Source: CAG-390 sp045543615
Lineage (GTDB): Bacteria > Bacillota > Clostridia > Oscillospirales > CAG-272
Assembly (NCBI GenBank): GCA_045543615.1
Contig: JAZPXL010000057.1
Coordinates: 1 to 64,000 of the forward strand
Direction: 5' to 3'
DNA: 64,000 bases
The notes beneath the pieces are model-generated. The model saw only the letters and a program-made list of their open reading frames with translations. It searched no databases and was not told where the DNA came from. Numbering within the stretch: position 1 is the stretch's first letter; each line of letters begins with the position of its first letter. Position numbers and translations under genes: made by a program. Below are positions 8,613 through 17,806 of this stretch, piece after piece.

Positions 8613-8723
8613 GTGGTTTTTGATATTTTTTAATTATTATAGTTTTCCCGATAGCTTTTTAGGTTTATTGATTATTCAACAAAAAATAGCACGAAGAAAC
8701 CTTTATTTCATCAAACAAGTATA

Positions 8724-8752
8724 TTGATTTTTAAACAAAATGGTGGTATTAT
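8724..8752 (+). promoter_or_regulatory. Promoter of the MFS transporter gene
   Basis: TTGATT (8724-8729) and TATTAT (8747-8752) are separated by 17 bp, about 50 bp before the TTG start at 8803. It is divergent from the thi promoter, 112 bp away. Confidence 0.7.
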
Positions 8753-8802
8753 ATATATTGTAGTTTTTCCCATCCCGTCAAGTATAAAGAAAGGCACACA
8801 CT

Positions 8803-10074
8803 TTGAAAACGGAGAAAAAACAGCATTCAACGACTATTTTGTTTTTGCTATGCTTTATGGCTTACGCACTATCCTATCTCGGAAAGTGCAACTTCTCGTC
8901 CTGTCGAAACTCGATAATCGAGTCGGGACTCATTACAAATGATTTCAGTGGAGTTATCTCTGCCTCATATCTCATAATATACGGCGCAGGTCAGTTCATC
9001 AGTGGGCGTATGGGCGTAAAGATTTCGCCCAAAACTATGGTCGGTGTCGGGCTCTTCGGTTCCGGATGTATGAACATCCTTATGGGAGTCAACTCTTTCC
9101 CGTGGCTTTTCGTGGTGATATGGGCACTCAACGGATTTTTCTGCTCAATGCTCTGGTCGCCCATCATCCGCATATTCGCCGAATGGATGGAGGAAGGCCC
9201 TCGCTATCGTGCAGGCGCAAATTTCTCACTCTCAACTCCTGCAGGAATGATTGGTTCATACCTGCTTTCCTCATTTCTCCTGAGCCTCGGTGATTGGCGT
9301 CTGGTATTCGTCATCTGTGGCATCTCGCTCTGCCTCTCAAGTGCCATATGGCTCATCGGTCTTAATTCAATAAAAGAGCAGGTAATTCTTACTGCTAAGA
9401 AAGTTGCCAAAGAGGCGCAGGCGTTGCTTGATGCAAGTGGCAAGAGCGACGTCGAAAAGAAAAAGCTTTCATTAAAAATCTTTCTTGGTACAGGACTTCT
9501 GATTGTCGCCGTGGTCGCACTTCTCAACGGCGCGCTCAAGGATTCGGTTGTTGACTGGATCCAGAAATATCTCATCGACACCTTCGGTGTGTCCGATTCA
9601 ATGGCGTCACTCATCTCCACACTGCTCCCGATATTTACAATAGCAGGCCCTTACATAGGCATATTCCTTGACCGTCACGTTTTCCACAACGAGATTATGA
9701 CCTCGTTCGCGCTTTTCCTTGCAACAACAGCAGCTCTCGCCTGCATCTTTATCCCCGGTATCTCGTCTCCAATTTTCTCCGTAATAATGCTCGGTACTGC
9801 TATGTCTCTGATGCGTGGAGTCAACTCAATGGTAATGACATATGTTCCGTACAGATACGGACATCTCGGAATATCCTCATCGGTTAGTGGAGTAATGACG
9901 GGACTTGCCTACATATCTGCCTCAAGTGGCGAGATCATCTATGGAAAGATCGCTTCGGGTGGCAATTGGGACGGCACTATTCTTCTCTGGATTGGCGTTG
10001 CGGCATTCGGCACTATCTTCTGCCTTGCAACAGGTAAGCTTTGGAAAAGCAAGCGTCCTCACTATATCCAATAA
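8803..10074 (+). CDS. MFS transporter, OPA (GlpT/UhpT-like) type
   Basis: This 423-residue, 12-helix membrane protein resembles organophosphate:phosphate antiporters: the first helix ends in SYLGKCNFSSCR, a SAYLIIYGAGQF-like second helix, and a central charged loop (about residues 185-225, KKVAKEAQALL) divides two six-helix halves. Such carriers import sugar phosphates or glycerol-3-phosphate, but the exact substrate cannot be read. The start codon appears to be TTG 8803, with AAAGG about ten bases upstream; the next ATG lies inside the first helix. The gene stands alone between the thi operon and a convergent binding-protein gene and ends at a strong terminator. Confidence 0.8.
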   Translation: MKTEKKQHSTTILFLLCFMAYALSYLGKCNFSSCRNSIIESGLITNDFSGVISASYLIIYGAGQFISGRMGVKISPKTMVGVGLFGSGCMNILMGVNSFPWLFVVIWALNGFFCSMLWSPIIRIFAEWMEEGPRYRAGANFSLSTPAGMIGSYLLSSFLLSLGDWRLVFVICGISLCLSSAIWLIGLNSIKEQVILTAKKVAKEAQALLDASGKSDVEKKKLSLKIFLGTGLLIVAVVALLNGALKDSVVDWIQKYLIDTFGVSDSMASLISTLLPIFTIAGPYIGIFLDRHVFHNEIMTSFALFLATTAALACIFIPGISSPIFSVIMLGTAMSLMRGVNSMVMTYVPYRYGHLGISSSVSGVMTGLAYISASSGEIIYGKIASGGNWDGTILLWIGVAAFGTIFCLATGKLWKSKRPHYIQ

Positions 10075-10089
10075 ATATCACAGATAAAC

Positions 10090-10130
10090 AAAAGAACCGA
10101 TCGCGCATAGCGCAATCGGTTCTTTTTTAT
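10090..10130. terminator. Bidirectional terminator between the MFS and binding-protein genes
   Basis: A 15-bp stem with one mismatch (10092-10106 with 10110-10124; arm AAGAACCGAT) is followed by TTTTTTATT on the plus strand and TTTTGTTTATC on the minus strand. It separates two convergent genes. Confidence 0.88.
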
Positions 10131-10156
10131 TCGATGGACAAGCCATCGGTTTTTTA

Positions 10157-12094
10157 TTATTCCTCAGGTGTGTACAGACCGCTTTCGATCATCCAGTTGT
10201 AATACATAGAGAAGAAGCCTGCGTCGTTATCGTAGGTGATCTGAGAAACGTATGCAGCGGGCTTGTAATCGTCCCATCCGTCCTTGTTTCTGTCGCCGGT
10301 CTCCTCGTCAATAGTTCCCTCAATGAGAGTTACAAGCTCTTCGTATGAAGTAACGGTAGCAAGTCTCTCTACAACTGACTTTGAGAACTCGTTGAGCTCA
10401 TTGACCTCATCCTTGTTGAGAAGAATATAGTTTTCAGGATCATCCTCGTCCTCGGGCATTGTGATCTTATCCTCAGGAATGTTGAAGCAAAGTGCAAGGT
10501 AGGAACGAACATCGAGGTTCTGCTTCTTACCATATTCCCAAATATCAAGACGCTCGCCCTCTTCGGGATATGCAACAAATACATTACCTGTTGTGTTGAT
10601 GTCCATCATATAATCGTTGTTGAGGCGAGTGAGAGCACCTGTCTCTTCGTCAAGCTGGTAATGAACACCCTCTACACCGTACTGAAGAATGTTGCGGAGC
10701 GCAGAGTTTGTGTTAAGGTATGTAATGATTTCCATACTACGTCCAATATCACGAGTATATGAAGAAACACCGAGCATATTACCAAATGCCTCTTCGTAAC
10801 CGATGGTCGGATACTCAAGAACATTCATATAATAATCCTCGCTGTAGAGATCAACGAGATCTGCAGCTGTGCCCTTTACCATACGGATTGCGTACTGTGG
10901 AACTTCCTCAGCCTTGCCGTCGCCGTCAAGGTCAACAAGAACATTGTCAGCTGTGAAGTAACCTGCATCCTTGTACTTCTGAATAGCGTAAAGCTGGTTT
11001 TTGAACTCTGTGGATGTGAAGATATTTCTTGCGCTTATAATGCTGTTGGACTTACTTGCAGGATCAAGAATACGAGCAAGTGTGAATGTATCACCCATAA
11101 TGGAAAACTTGTCGGAGGAAACCTTACCTGTTGTGGTATCAATATCCCAGAAGAATGTACGATAATTGTCGAAATCACCGTAAATCGGAACTACCTTTGA
11201 GCTGTCCTCGTATGTAGCAACGTCCTTGAGGAAGTCCTCTGTTGCAGCACCGAAGATGGAGTTGATTGCAGCACCGTCATAGCTGTACTTAGCAGCAAGC
11301 TCCTTATTTACAAGGAGATATGTGTATTCACCGATAACAACGTTGTTGGGAATAGCGTATGTGCCGCTTGCAGCAAACTTTGCCCAAGCGAGAAGTGTGG
11401 GGTTGATGTATTCCTTGAGCTTCTTGGAAGCACTTGTGAGCTGGTCATCAAGTCTTGTGAGCCATTCCTTCTCGACGTACTCCATATACTTGTCATAGCT
11501 GTCAAGCCAGATGATGTCGATCTGGTTCTCTCTCTCGTCGGGATACTTAACCTGACTCATTACGCTGTCAGTACCCTCGATGGTAACAAGCTCTGTTTCT
11601 TCAGCTGTGGTATCATCGCCTGTGAGAGCTTCTGTCTCACGGAAGGGAGCGTACTCGGGATGAGCCTCATAGAATGCGTCTAACCAAGCCTTGTCTGTGT
11701 CAATTCCGAGAGCCTTTGCGTCTCTCTTAGCCTGACGGAGAGCCTTTTCAGCCTCTTCCTCAAGAAGAGCCTTCTGATAGTTAGCATCCATAACGCCTTC
11801 GATAGTCTCATAGTAGTTATCGTAAGTGCAGAAATGAAGCTTTACCTGTGTCTTGAACTTAGACTTTGTGATTTTATTGAATGCATCCTCTACAAGCTTT
11901 GCAGTCTCCTCGGATACGGGAGCTTCGCAAACCATATACATAGAGAGAGTCTTTGTTGCATTGGACTGTTCTTCAACGATGTCACCGGTTGCATTGGTAT
12001 CTTCACCCTGTCCCAGAAGCTGATCGCATCCTGTAAACATCATGCTCATAAGCATAACAACAGCCAGTGTCAAGCACATAATCCTTTTTTTCAT
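10157..12094 (-). CDS. Extracellular solute-binding lipoprotein (ABC-type)
   Basis: The 645-residue product starts at ATG 12094 behind AGGAGG. It has a lipoprotein signal ending FTGC (Cys23) and then a large two-lobe binding-protein layout with IDIIWLDSYDKYMEYVEKEW, IPNNVVIGEYTYLLVNKELA and a late Trp/Asp-rich region, as in large substrate-binding proteins of the LplA/carbohydrate class. An insertion rich in Glu/Ala/Lys (about residues 90-180) looks helical. No permease or ATPase gene lies nearby, so its transporter must be elsewhere or it has another role. It has its own promoter and a shared terminator. Confidence 0.8.
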   Translation of the reverse strand: MKKRIMCLTLAVVMLMSMMFTGCDQLLGQGEDTNATGDIVEEQSNATKTLSMYMVCEAPVSEETAKLVEDAFNKITKSKFKTQVKLHFCTYDNYYETIEGVMDANYQKALLEEEAEKALRQAKRDAKALGIDTDKAWLDAFYEAHPEYAPFRETEALTGDDTTAEETELVTIEGTDSVMSQVKYPDERENQIDIIWLDSYDKYMEYVEKEWLTRLDDQLTSASKKLKEYINPTLLAWAKFAASGTYAIPNNVVIGEYTYLLVNKELAAKYSYDGAAINSIFGAATEDFLKDVATYEDSSKVVPIYGDFDNYRTFFWDIDTTTGKVSSDKFSIMGDTFTLARILDPASKSNSIISARNIFTSTEFKNQLYAIQKYKDAGYFTADNVLVDLDGDGKAEEVPQYAIRMVKGTAADLVDLYSEDYYMNVLEYPTIGYEEAFGNMLGVSSYTRDIGRSMEIITYLNTNSALRNILQYGVEGVHYQLDEETGALTRLNNDYMMDINTTGNVFVAYPEEGERLDIWEYGKKQNLDVRSYLALCFNIPEDKITMPEDEDDPENYILLNKDEVNELNEFSKSVVERLATVTSYEELVTLIEGTIDEETGDRNKDGWDDYKPAAYVSQITYDNDAGFFSMYYNWMIESGLYTPEE

Positions 12095-12151
12095 TTAGTT
12101 CCTCCTTAAGAACGGTACGCCGTGCGCGCACCAATAGGTATTATATAATAT

Positions 12152-12180
12152 ATTTTACTACAAAAAAATTTCAATGTCAA
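12152..12180 (-). promoter_or_regulatory. Promoter of the solute-binding protein gene
   Basis: On the minus strand TTGACA (12180-12175) and TAAAAT (12157-12152) are 17 bp apart. A second TATAAT occurs a few bases downstream but lacks a spaced -35. Confidence 0.8.
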
Positions 12181-12361
12181 GACGAAATTTTCTCGCCTTT
12201 CACAATTCAGCACTTTCCGTTACAATATGTTAACTTTTGTTTTGCAAGTTATACAAATCGCTCGGGTGGCTATTTGACATATATGTCGATTTTTTTGTGC
12301 TTATTCACGATATTTAAGCGAATAATTTGTTAGAATTGCATATCGCCAAAAGGACAAAAAA

Positions 12362-13456
12362 TCACTCCATAAAGCCCTTAAGATGCCTTGCGCGACTGGG
12401 ATGACGAAGCTTTCTCAGTGCCTTTGCTTCAATCTGACGAATACGCTCACGTGTGATGTTGAATTCCTTTCCAACCTCCTCAAGCGTACGGCAACGGCCG
12501 TCATACAGACCGAACCTGAGCTTGATTACGTGCTCCTCTCTGGGAGTCAGTGTGCGAAGCTGACGCTCAATAACTTCACGGCGCATTGTTGCAGATGCAG
12601 CGTCTGCGGGAGTGGGTGTCTCATCATCAGGAATGAAGTCGCCAAGATGGCTGTCCTCTTCCTCGCCAATAGGAGTTTCAAGAGAAACCGGCTCTTGCGC
12701 AATCTTGAGTATCTCACGAACCTTCTCTGCGCTCATTCCCATCTTCTCACCAAGCTCCTCTGCTGTCGGATCACGTCCGTATTCCTGGAGCAGCTGACGC
12801 TGATATCTTGATACCTTGTGAATAGTCTCAACCATATGAACAGGAATTCTGATGGTTCTTGCCTGGTCAGCAATAGCTCGGTTGATAGCCTGTCTGATCC
12901 ACCAAGTTGCGTATGTTGAGAACTTGTAGCCCTTTTCGTAGTCAAACTTATCAACAGCCTTGATAAGTCCGAGGTTGCCCTCCTGAATAAGATCAAGGAA
13001 GAACATTCCCTTACCGACATATCTCTTTGCGATACTTACAACAAGACGGAGGTTTGCAACGATAAGCTTGTTCTTTGCATCCTGTCTCTGTTCTTCGGTA
13101 AGCTCGGGGTCATTCATACGGGCAGCAAGCTCAAGCTCCTGTGCCTGCGTGAGAAGCTCTTCTCTACCTATCTCCTTGAGGTACATACGAACAGGATCGT
13201 CAATAGCAAAGCCCTCCTGTTCGAGCATACGCTCCATTTCCTCACCGTCTCCGAATTTCTCGACCTCGCTCTCGATTTTATCCATCTCGCTTGCGGGAAT
13301 TTCGTCAACCAGCAGCATATCCGTTTCAGTAGAATCATCAAATATCTCGTCGAGAACGTCGCCTTCAGACATCTCTCCAAGAACATCCTCGTAATCTCTG
13401 GTGCTACCCTCTTTTTCAAGGAAATCGTTTACATCAATCTTCTTGTCTGTTTGCAT
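12362..13456 (-). CDS. rpoD: RNA polymerase primary sigma factor
   Basis: This is the 364-residue housekeeping sigma-70 (sigma-A). After an acidic N-terminal part come region 1.2 (DPVRMYLKEIGREELLT), region 2 (NLRLVVSIAKRYVGKG, DLIQEGNLGLIKAVDKFDY, FSTYATWWIRQAI), region 3 (IPVHMVETI) and region 4 (TPREEHVIKLRFG, ITRERIRQIEAKALRKL). Start ATG 13456 has AGGAAGG upstream. It lies 54 bp after dnaG in the classic macromolecular-synthesis pairing. No clear terminator follows; the gene-free 12181-12361 holds a palindrome GACATATATGTC (12276-12287) of unknown role. Confidence 0.98.
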   Translation of the reverse strand: MQTDKKIDVNDFLEKEGSTRDYEDVLGEMSEGDVLDEIFDDSTETDMLLVDEIPASEMDKIESEVEKFGDGEEMERMLEQEGFAIDDPVRMYLKEIGREELLTQAQELELAARMNDPELTEEQRQDAKNKLIVANLRLVVSIAKRYVGKGMFFLDLIQEGNLGLIKAVDKFDYEKGYKFSTYATWWIRQAINRAIADQARTIRIPVHMVETIHKVSRYQRQLLQEYGRDPTAEELGEKMGMSAEKVREILKIAQEPVSLETPIGEEEDSHLGDFIPDDETPTPADAASATMRREVIERQLRTLTPREEHVIKLRFGLYDGRCRTLEEVGKEFNITRERIRQIEAKALRKLRHPSRARHLKGFME

Positions 13457-13510
13457 ATTTTTTACCTTCCTATGTATTATTGCGAATATATTAAACTAAA
13501 TTTGTTTTCG

Positions 13511-15307
13511 TTAGTTAGAGCCACTGCGTCTCCGTCTCTCTTCTTCAAGCTTTTTGCGCTTGGCTGCGAGTGTGTCTTCAAGCGATGGGCGTGATGCACT
13601 TGATGCGTCTTGCGCCTTCTTCGTTTCAGCCCTAAGCGTCTTTGCAGTTGACTCAAATATCTCAATTCCGTTTTCACTCAAAGCCCTGCGCCTTCGTTGC
13701 ATATCCTCAAGTGCCGCCATCTCGTCGGGATTGAATTCCTCTCCAAGCATCGCATAGACATATCCCTCTGCGTGCAGCTTCATAATAGCAGAAAAAACTC
13801 TCTTGCCAAAGGCAGTAAAGAAATCACTTTCCTCAAGCTTGAGCCTTCCACTCTGAACAAAATCTCTGTACTCGGGATAAATCATAAGCAGACCAAGTAA
13901 GGCCTCCTCAGCATATGAAGCTCTTAGGTTCTTTGCCGCATCAGGATTTACTCGATTAGAAAATTGTCTCAGCTCAGCCGCAGCCTCTCTCGACTGCTCA
14001 CGTCCAACCTCACGCAACTTGCTTCTGTGTCTCTTTTCGATATCATCAAGCAAAGCGTTTGCGCTGATACCGATGACCTCGGCTGCTCGCTTGCCGTAAA
14101 GCTCACGCTCGACCTTGGAATAGTAGTCCGAGATTATCGCCACAATTTCCTCGCACGCTCTGCGCTTGCCATCGGTAAGCGTGATATCGTGCTTTGAGAG
14201 CACTGCCTCAAGCTTGTACTCAAAGCCCGTTCTGCTCTCGTCAAGAAGCTTGCGAAAAGCATCCCTTCCGAATTTTTTTATAAATTCATCGGGGTCCTTC
14301 GCTCCATTCATCTTGAGCACCCTCACCTCGACTCCGACCTTGCCAAGCAGAAGCATAGCCTTGTTTGCCGCCTTGACTCCTGCCTCGTCCGAATCGTATG
14401 AGATAATAACCTTCTTTGTGTATCTCGAAATTATTCTTGCGTGCTCCTCTGTAATTGCCGTTCCGAGCGTTGCGACTGCATTCGGGAAGCCTGCCTGATG
14501 GAGTGCAATAACATCCATATAGCCCTCACAGAGTATAAGTTGTTCGGCACAAAAACCCTTTGCATAGTTGAGCGCGAAAAGATTTTTACTCTTCTTAAAC
14601 GCAGGTGTATCGGATGAGTTTAAGTATTTCGGCTTGCTGTCATCCATAACCCGTCCACCAAAAGCAACGATATTGCGTGAGGTGTCAACTATGGGAAAGA
14701 TTACTCTGTTTCTGAAATAGTCATAAGCCTGACCGTTCTTTGCACTCTTTCCACAAAGGAAGCCTGCAATCATCTCCTCATCGGTAAACCCAAGTGAGCG
14801 AAGATGCGTTCTCAGCTTTCCGAAATCATTTGGCGCGTATCCGAGATAGAACTGCTTTGAAATCCCATCAGACACTCCTCTTTGCCTGAAATACTCCCTT
14901 GCCTGCTCGCCGCACGCCTCGTTTACAAGACAATGCCTGAAAAATCTTGCCGCAGCCTCGTTCATCGCAAGTATGCGCTCACGTTTCGGCCCACGGTTTT
15001 CATATCCCGATGTACTTTCGGGAATAGTTATACCTGCACGCTTGGCAAGTATCTCCAAGGCGGAGGGATAGTCGACATTTTCCATCCTCATAATAAAGGT
15101 TACAACGTCCCCACCGGCTCCACATCCAAAGCAATAAAAGCTGTCTGTCGCTGAAAAAACTGTAAATGACGGAGTGTTTTCGCTGTGAAACGGACAAAGT
15201 CCGAGCATATTTGAACCTGCGTTTTTCAGGTTGACGTAAGAGCCTATAACTTGCTCGATATCGTTTCTGCGAACAATCTCCTCAACTACATCTCTCGGTA
15301 TCTTCAC
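13511..15307 (-). CDS. dnaG: DNA primase
   Basis: DnaG makes RNA primers for replication. The 598-residue product has the CHC2 zinc finger (CPFHSENTPSFTV then CFGCGAGGD), the catalytic core with the TOPRIM ILCEGYMDVIAL and YDSDEAG motifs, and a C-terminal DnaB-binding region. Start GTG 15307 is placed eight bases after AAAGGAG; a tandem GTG three bases earlier and ATGs further up are worse spaced. The downstream neighbour is rpoD. Confidence 0.96.
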   Translation of the reverse strand: MKIPRDVVEEIVRRNDIEQVIGSYVNLKNAGSNMLGLCPFHSENTPSFTVFSATDSFYCFGCGAGGDVVTFIMRMENVDYPSALEILAKRAGITIPESTSGYENRGPKRERILAMNEAAARFFRHCLVNEACGEQAREYFRQRGVSDGISKQFYLGYAPNDFGKLRTHLRSLGFTDEEMIAGFLCGKSAKNGQAYDYFRNRVIFPIVDTSRNIVAFGGRVMDDSKPKYLNSSDTPAFKKSKNLFALNYAKGFCAEQLILCEGYMDVIALHQAGFPNAVATLGTAITEEHARIISRYTKKVIISYDSDEAGVKAANKAMLLLGKVGVEVRVLKMNGAKDPDEFIKKFGRDAFRKLLDESRTGFEYKLEAVLSKHDITLTDGKRRACEEIVAIISDYYSKVERELYGKRAAEVIGISANALLDDIEKRHRSKLREVGREQSREAAAELRQFSNRVNPDAAKNLRASYAEEALLGLLMIYPEYRDFVQSGRLKLEESDFFTAFGKRVFSAIMKLHAEGYVYAMLGEEFNPDEMAALEDMQRRRRALSENGIEIFESTAKTLRAETKKAQDASSASRPSLEDTLAAKRKKLEEERRRRSGSN

Positions 15308-15335
15308 CACGCTCACTCCTTTCATTTTTGTTTTC

Positions 15336-15364
15336 ATAATACAATATACGCAGAAAAATCGCAA
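15336..15364 (-). promoter_or_regulatory. Promoter of dnaG-rpoD
   Basis: On the minus strand TTGCGA (15364-15359) and TATTAT (15341-15336) are 17 bp apart. The -35 lies inside the distal stem of the yigZ terminator. Confidence 0.6.
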
Positions 15365-15405
15365 AAACCTCTTTTTTCAAGAGATTTTTTGCGATTTTTA
15401 TTGTT
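15355..15405. terminator. Terminator between yigZ and dnaG
   Basis: A long A/T-flanked stem (AAATCGCAAAAA, 15356-15367, paired with 15385-15397) plus an inner TCTT/AAGA pairing is followed by T-runs on both strands. It ends the hflX-yigZ transcript 15-65 bp past its stop. Confidence 0.8.
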
Positions 15406-15419
15406 TTTTGTTGATAATC

Positions 15420-16055
15420 TTAAACCGTGTACTTTCTCGGTGCTGTCATAATAGTGCCTTTTATCTCGGTCCGAGCTCTTCCACTTGAAAGATCTCGCAT
15501 TCTTATAGAAAAGCCATCTACTGCCGCAGTCGGCATACTTAGCGTCAGCACCACGGATGCAGAAAACTCGCTGTTTTCAATAACAGCACCATATCTTGCA
15601 AACTCATTTTGCATTCTGTTGTGGTCATTATATGTGCAGGACAGCTCAACGAGCGTGCATTCCTCAAGCGTTATGATGCCCGCCGCCTCAACTGCAGCAG
15701 CAGCTGTTGCACTGTACGCCCTGACAAGTCCACCCGTTCCAAGCAAAATACCACCAAAATATCGAGTCACAACTACGCAAGCACCATCAATCCCGTTCTT
15801 GCATATCACATCAAGCACAGGCATTCCTGCACTTCCCTGTGGCTCTCCATCGTCAGAATATCTCTTGAGTGTGCCACCAAAGAGATGATATGCATAGACG
15901 TTGTGTCGGGCGTCGGCGTGCTTCTTTTTTATTCTTGCGACAAACTCCGTTGCCTCAGCCTCGTTTGATACAGGCTTTGCGTACCCAATAAACTCCGACC
16001 TTTTCTCGACGATAGTTGCCGTTCCCTCGCCACCTAAAGTTATGAAGGTCTTCAA
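15420..16055 (-). CDS. yigZ: YigZ/IMPACT family protein
   Basis: The 211-residue product has the UPF0029 signature: KRSEFIGYAKPV, then ARHNVYAYHL and the block SDDGEPQGSAGMPVLDV, VVTRYFGGILLGTGGLVRAY. A C-terminal ferredoxin-like DUF1949 domain follows. Homologues bind ribosomes or RNA (eukaryotic IMPACT inhibits GCN2); the bacterial role is not settled. ATG 16055 overlaps the hflX stop by ATGA, so both are one operon. Confidence 0.94.
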   Translation of the reverse strand: MKTFITLGGEGTATIVEKRSEFIGYAKPVSNEAEATEFVARIKKKHADARHNVYAYHLFGGTLKRYSDDGEPQGSAGMPVLDVICKNGIDGACVVVTRYFGGILLGTGGLVRAYSATAAAAVEAAGIITLEECTLVELSCTYNDHNRMQNEFARYGAVIENSEFSASVVLTLSMPTAAVDGFSIRMRDLSSGRARTEIKGTIMTAPRKYTV

Positions 16056-17353
16056 ACAACCTCACCTCCGTCATATTCCGAGAGCATACCCCTGATTTTT
16101 GAGTCAACGGTGGCTATGACGGTGATATTTTCGTTTCCGTATTCAACATCTTCAACGCTTGCGTTCTTGTAGAGAATGTTTAGCGCACCTGCCGATGCAT
16201 TCGGAATTACGAATTTGACTCTCTTCTTTCCCACTTTTACGAGTGCCTCAAGTGCAAAAGCCAAATCGTCAAGTCCACGTCCTGTAAGTGCTGAGATATA
16301 TACCACTCTCTTGCTTCCGTCTGCACTCACGGGTGCGCTGACGGGAGCGGGAATATCATCCCTTGCAGGCAAATCGCATTTGTTGTAAACGATAAGGCAG
16401 GGCTTGCCACCTGCTCCAAGCTCTGCAAGCAAATCTTCTGTTACTGCAAGCTGGGAGGGATGCTCCGGGTCGGACGCATCGACGATAATCATCAATATAT
16501 CTGCACACACAGCCTCATCAAGAGTTGAGCGAAACGCCTTGATAAGATGGTGTGGGAGTCGGCGAATAAAGCCTACCGTATCTGTAAGCAACACTGATTC
16601 GCCGGATGGTAGCGAAAACTTCCTTGTTGTAGGATCGAGAGTTGCGAAAAGCTTGTCCTCGGCAAGTATGCCTGCTCCCGTCAGAGCGTTGAGCAAGGTC
16701 GACTTTCCTGCGTTGGTGTAGCCAACGATAGCAACCTTGGGTATGCCACTTCTGTCTCTTGCCGAGCGCAGAGTTTTTCTCTGCACCTCAAGCTCACGAA
16801 GCTCAGCCTCAAGTGCCGCAGCACGTCTTTTGATATGTCTTCTGTCGGATTCAAGCTTGCTCTCTCCGGGGCCTCTTGTTCCTATACCACCACCAAGCCT
16901 TGAGAGCTGTGTTCCCTTGCCGATAAGTCTCGGTGCTGTGTACTTCAGCTGCGCAAGCTCAACCTGTAGCTTGCCCTCTGCCGTAGCAGCGTGAAGTGCA
17001 AAAATATCAAGAATGAGCATAGAGCGGTCGATAACACGCACGCCGTCAAGCTCGTCCTCTATATTTCTTATCTGCGACGGAGTAAGCTCGCAATCAAAAA
17101 CTGCAATATCAACCTCGTTTGTGCGACAAAGCTCACAAAGCTCAAGCAGCTTGCCTGAGCCAATATAAGTGCGAACATCGGGATTTTGACGTGACTGAAC
17201 AAGTGTAGCCACAGTCTCGCCGCCTGCCGTATCAACAAGTCGCTCAAGCTCAGCGAGAGATATCTCGCACTCCCCGTCCTTCATTTCATTTGAATCAACG
17301 CCGACAAGAACTGCTCGTCCTGTGGTGATCTTCTCTGTAATATTTCCTTCCAT
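16052..17353 (-). CDS. hflX: GTPase HflX (ribosome-splitting/rescue)
   Basis: HflX binds the large ribosomal subunit and splits stalled ribosomes. The 433-residue product has the N-terminal HflX domain (DPDVRTYIGSGKLLE-like), the Gly-rich LSRLGGGIGTRGPGESKLE, a coiled stretch, and the G domain: GYTNAGKST (G1), FATLDPTTR (G2), DTVGFIRRLPH (G3), NKCD (G4) and SALTG (G5). ATG 17353 follows AAAGGAG. It overlaps yigZ downstream. Confidence 0.97.
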   Translation of the reverse strand: MEGNITEKITTGRAVLVGVDSNEMKDGECEISLAELERLVDTAGGETVATLVQSRQNPDVRTYIGSGKLLELCELCRTNEVDIAVFDCELTPSQIRNIEDELDGVRVIDRSMLILDIFALHAATAEGKLQVELAQLKYTAPRLIGKGTQLSRLGGGIGTRGPGESKLESDRRHIKRRAAALEAELRELEVQRKTLRSARDRSGIPKVAIVGYTNAGKSTLLNALTGAGILAEDKLFATLDPTTRKFSLPSGESVLLTDTVGFIRRLPHHLIKAFRSTLDEAVCADILMIIVDASDPEHPSQLAVTEDLLAELGAGGKPCLIVYNKCDLPARDDIPAPVSAPVSADGSKRVVYISALTGRGLDDLAFALEALVKVGKKRVKFVIPNASAGALNILYKNASVEDVEYGNENITVIATVDSKIRGMLSEYDGGEVV

Positions 17354-17393
17354 AAGATAACTCCTTTCGGTTTATTAACCAAAAGCGGTAAAA

Positions 17394-17452
17394 AAGAAAC
17401 ACGGGCAAGCGCACACATCTCTGCGTACAACTCGCCCACGGGTTTCTTTCCA
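17394..17452 (-). terminator. Terminator of rpmE
   Basis: On the minus strand AAGAAAC...GTGGGCGAG pairs with CTTGCCC...GTTTCTT (17450-17395) with small bulges, followed by TTTTTTACC. It begins a few bases past the rpmE stop. Confidence 0.8.
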
Positions 17453-17455
17453 AGA

Positions 17456-17674
17456 TTATTCGCCTCTGCCTCTGAGTCGCTTGTTGAACTTGTCAACACG
17501 TCCGCCGGCATCAACAAACTTCTGCTTGCCGGTGAAGAAAGGATGACACTTGGAACAAATTTCAACCTTAATTTCGTTGCCGCCTCTGGGGTTGGTCGAA
17601 CGTGTGGTAACGGTCTCGCCGCAAGCACATCTGATTACGACCTCTTCATACTTAGGATGGATACCCTCTTTCAC
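17456..17674 (-). CDS. rpmE: 50S ribosomal protein bL31 (zinc-binding form)
   Basis: The 72-residue product begins MKEGIHPKYEEV as bL31 does and has the four Cys of the zinc-containing form (CAC and CSKCHPF). GTG 17674 was chosen because GAGG lies eight bases upstream and it gives the standard N-terminus; an in-frame GTG three codons earlier overlaps the ribosome-binding site. It has its own promoter and terminator, so it is a single-gene unit. Confidence 0.95.
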   Translation of the reverse strand: MKEGIHPKYEEVVIRCACGETVTTRSTNPRGGNEIKVEICSKCHPFFTGKQKFVDAGGRVDKFNKRLRGRGE

Positions 17675-17702
17675 AATAAACACCTCACTTTTTTGCGTTA
17701 TT

Positions 17703-17722
17703 CGGACGGATTTTGCCGTCCG
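17703..17722 (-). promoter_or_regulatory. Hairpin in the rpmE 5' leader
   Basis: A perfect 7-bp G/C-rich stem CGGACGG/CCGTCCG with a 6-nt loop lies between the rpmE promoter and its start codon, with no T-run. It could be a leader element for L31 feedback or a transcript stabiliser; this is inference. Confidence 0.5.
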
Positions 17723-17739
17723 TGTCGCAATTACAAAAC

Positions 17740-17768
17740 ATTATACCACATCTGACGAAATTTTGCAA
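17740..17768 (-). promoter_or_regulatory. Promoter of rpmE
   Basis: On the minus strand TTGCAA (17768-17763) and a perfect TATAAT (17745-17740) are 17 bp apart, about 66 bp before GTG 17674. Confidence 0.85.
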
Positions 17769-17806
17769 TACCTTTTTTTAAAAAAATTGCTTTTGTCCAA
17801 GTTTTT

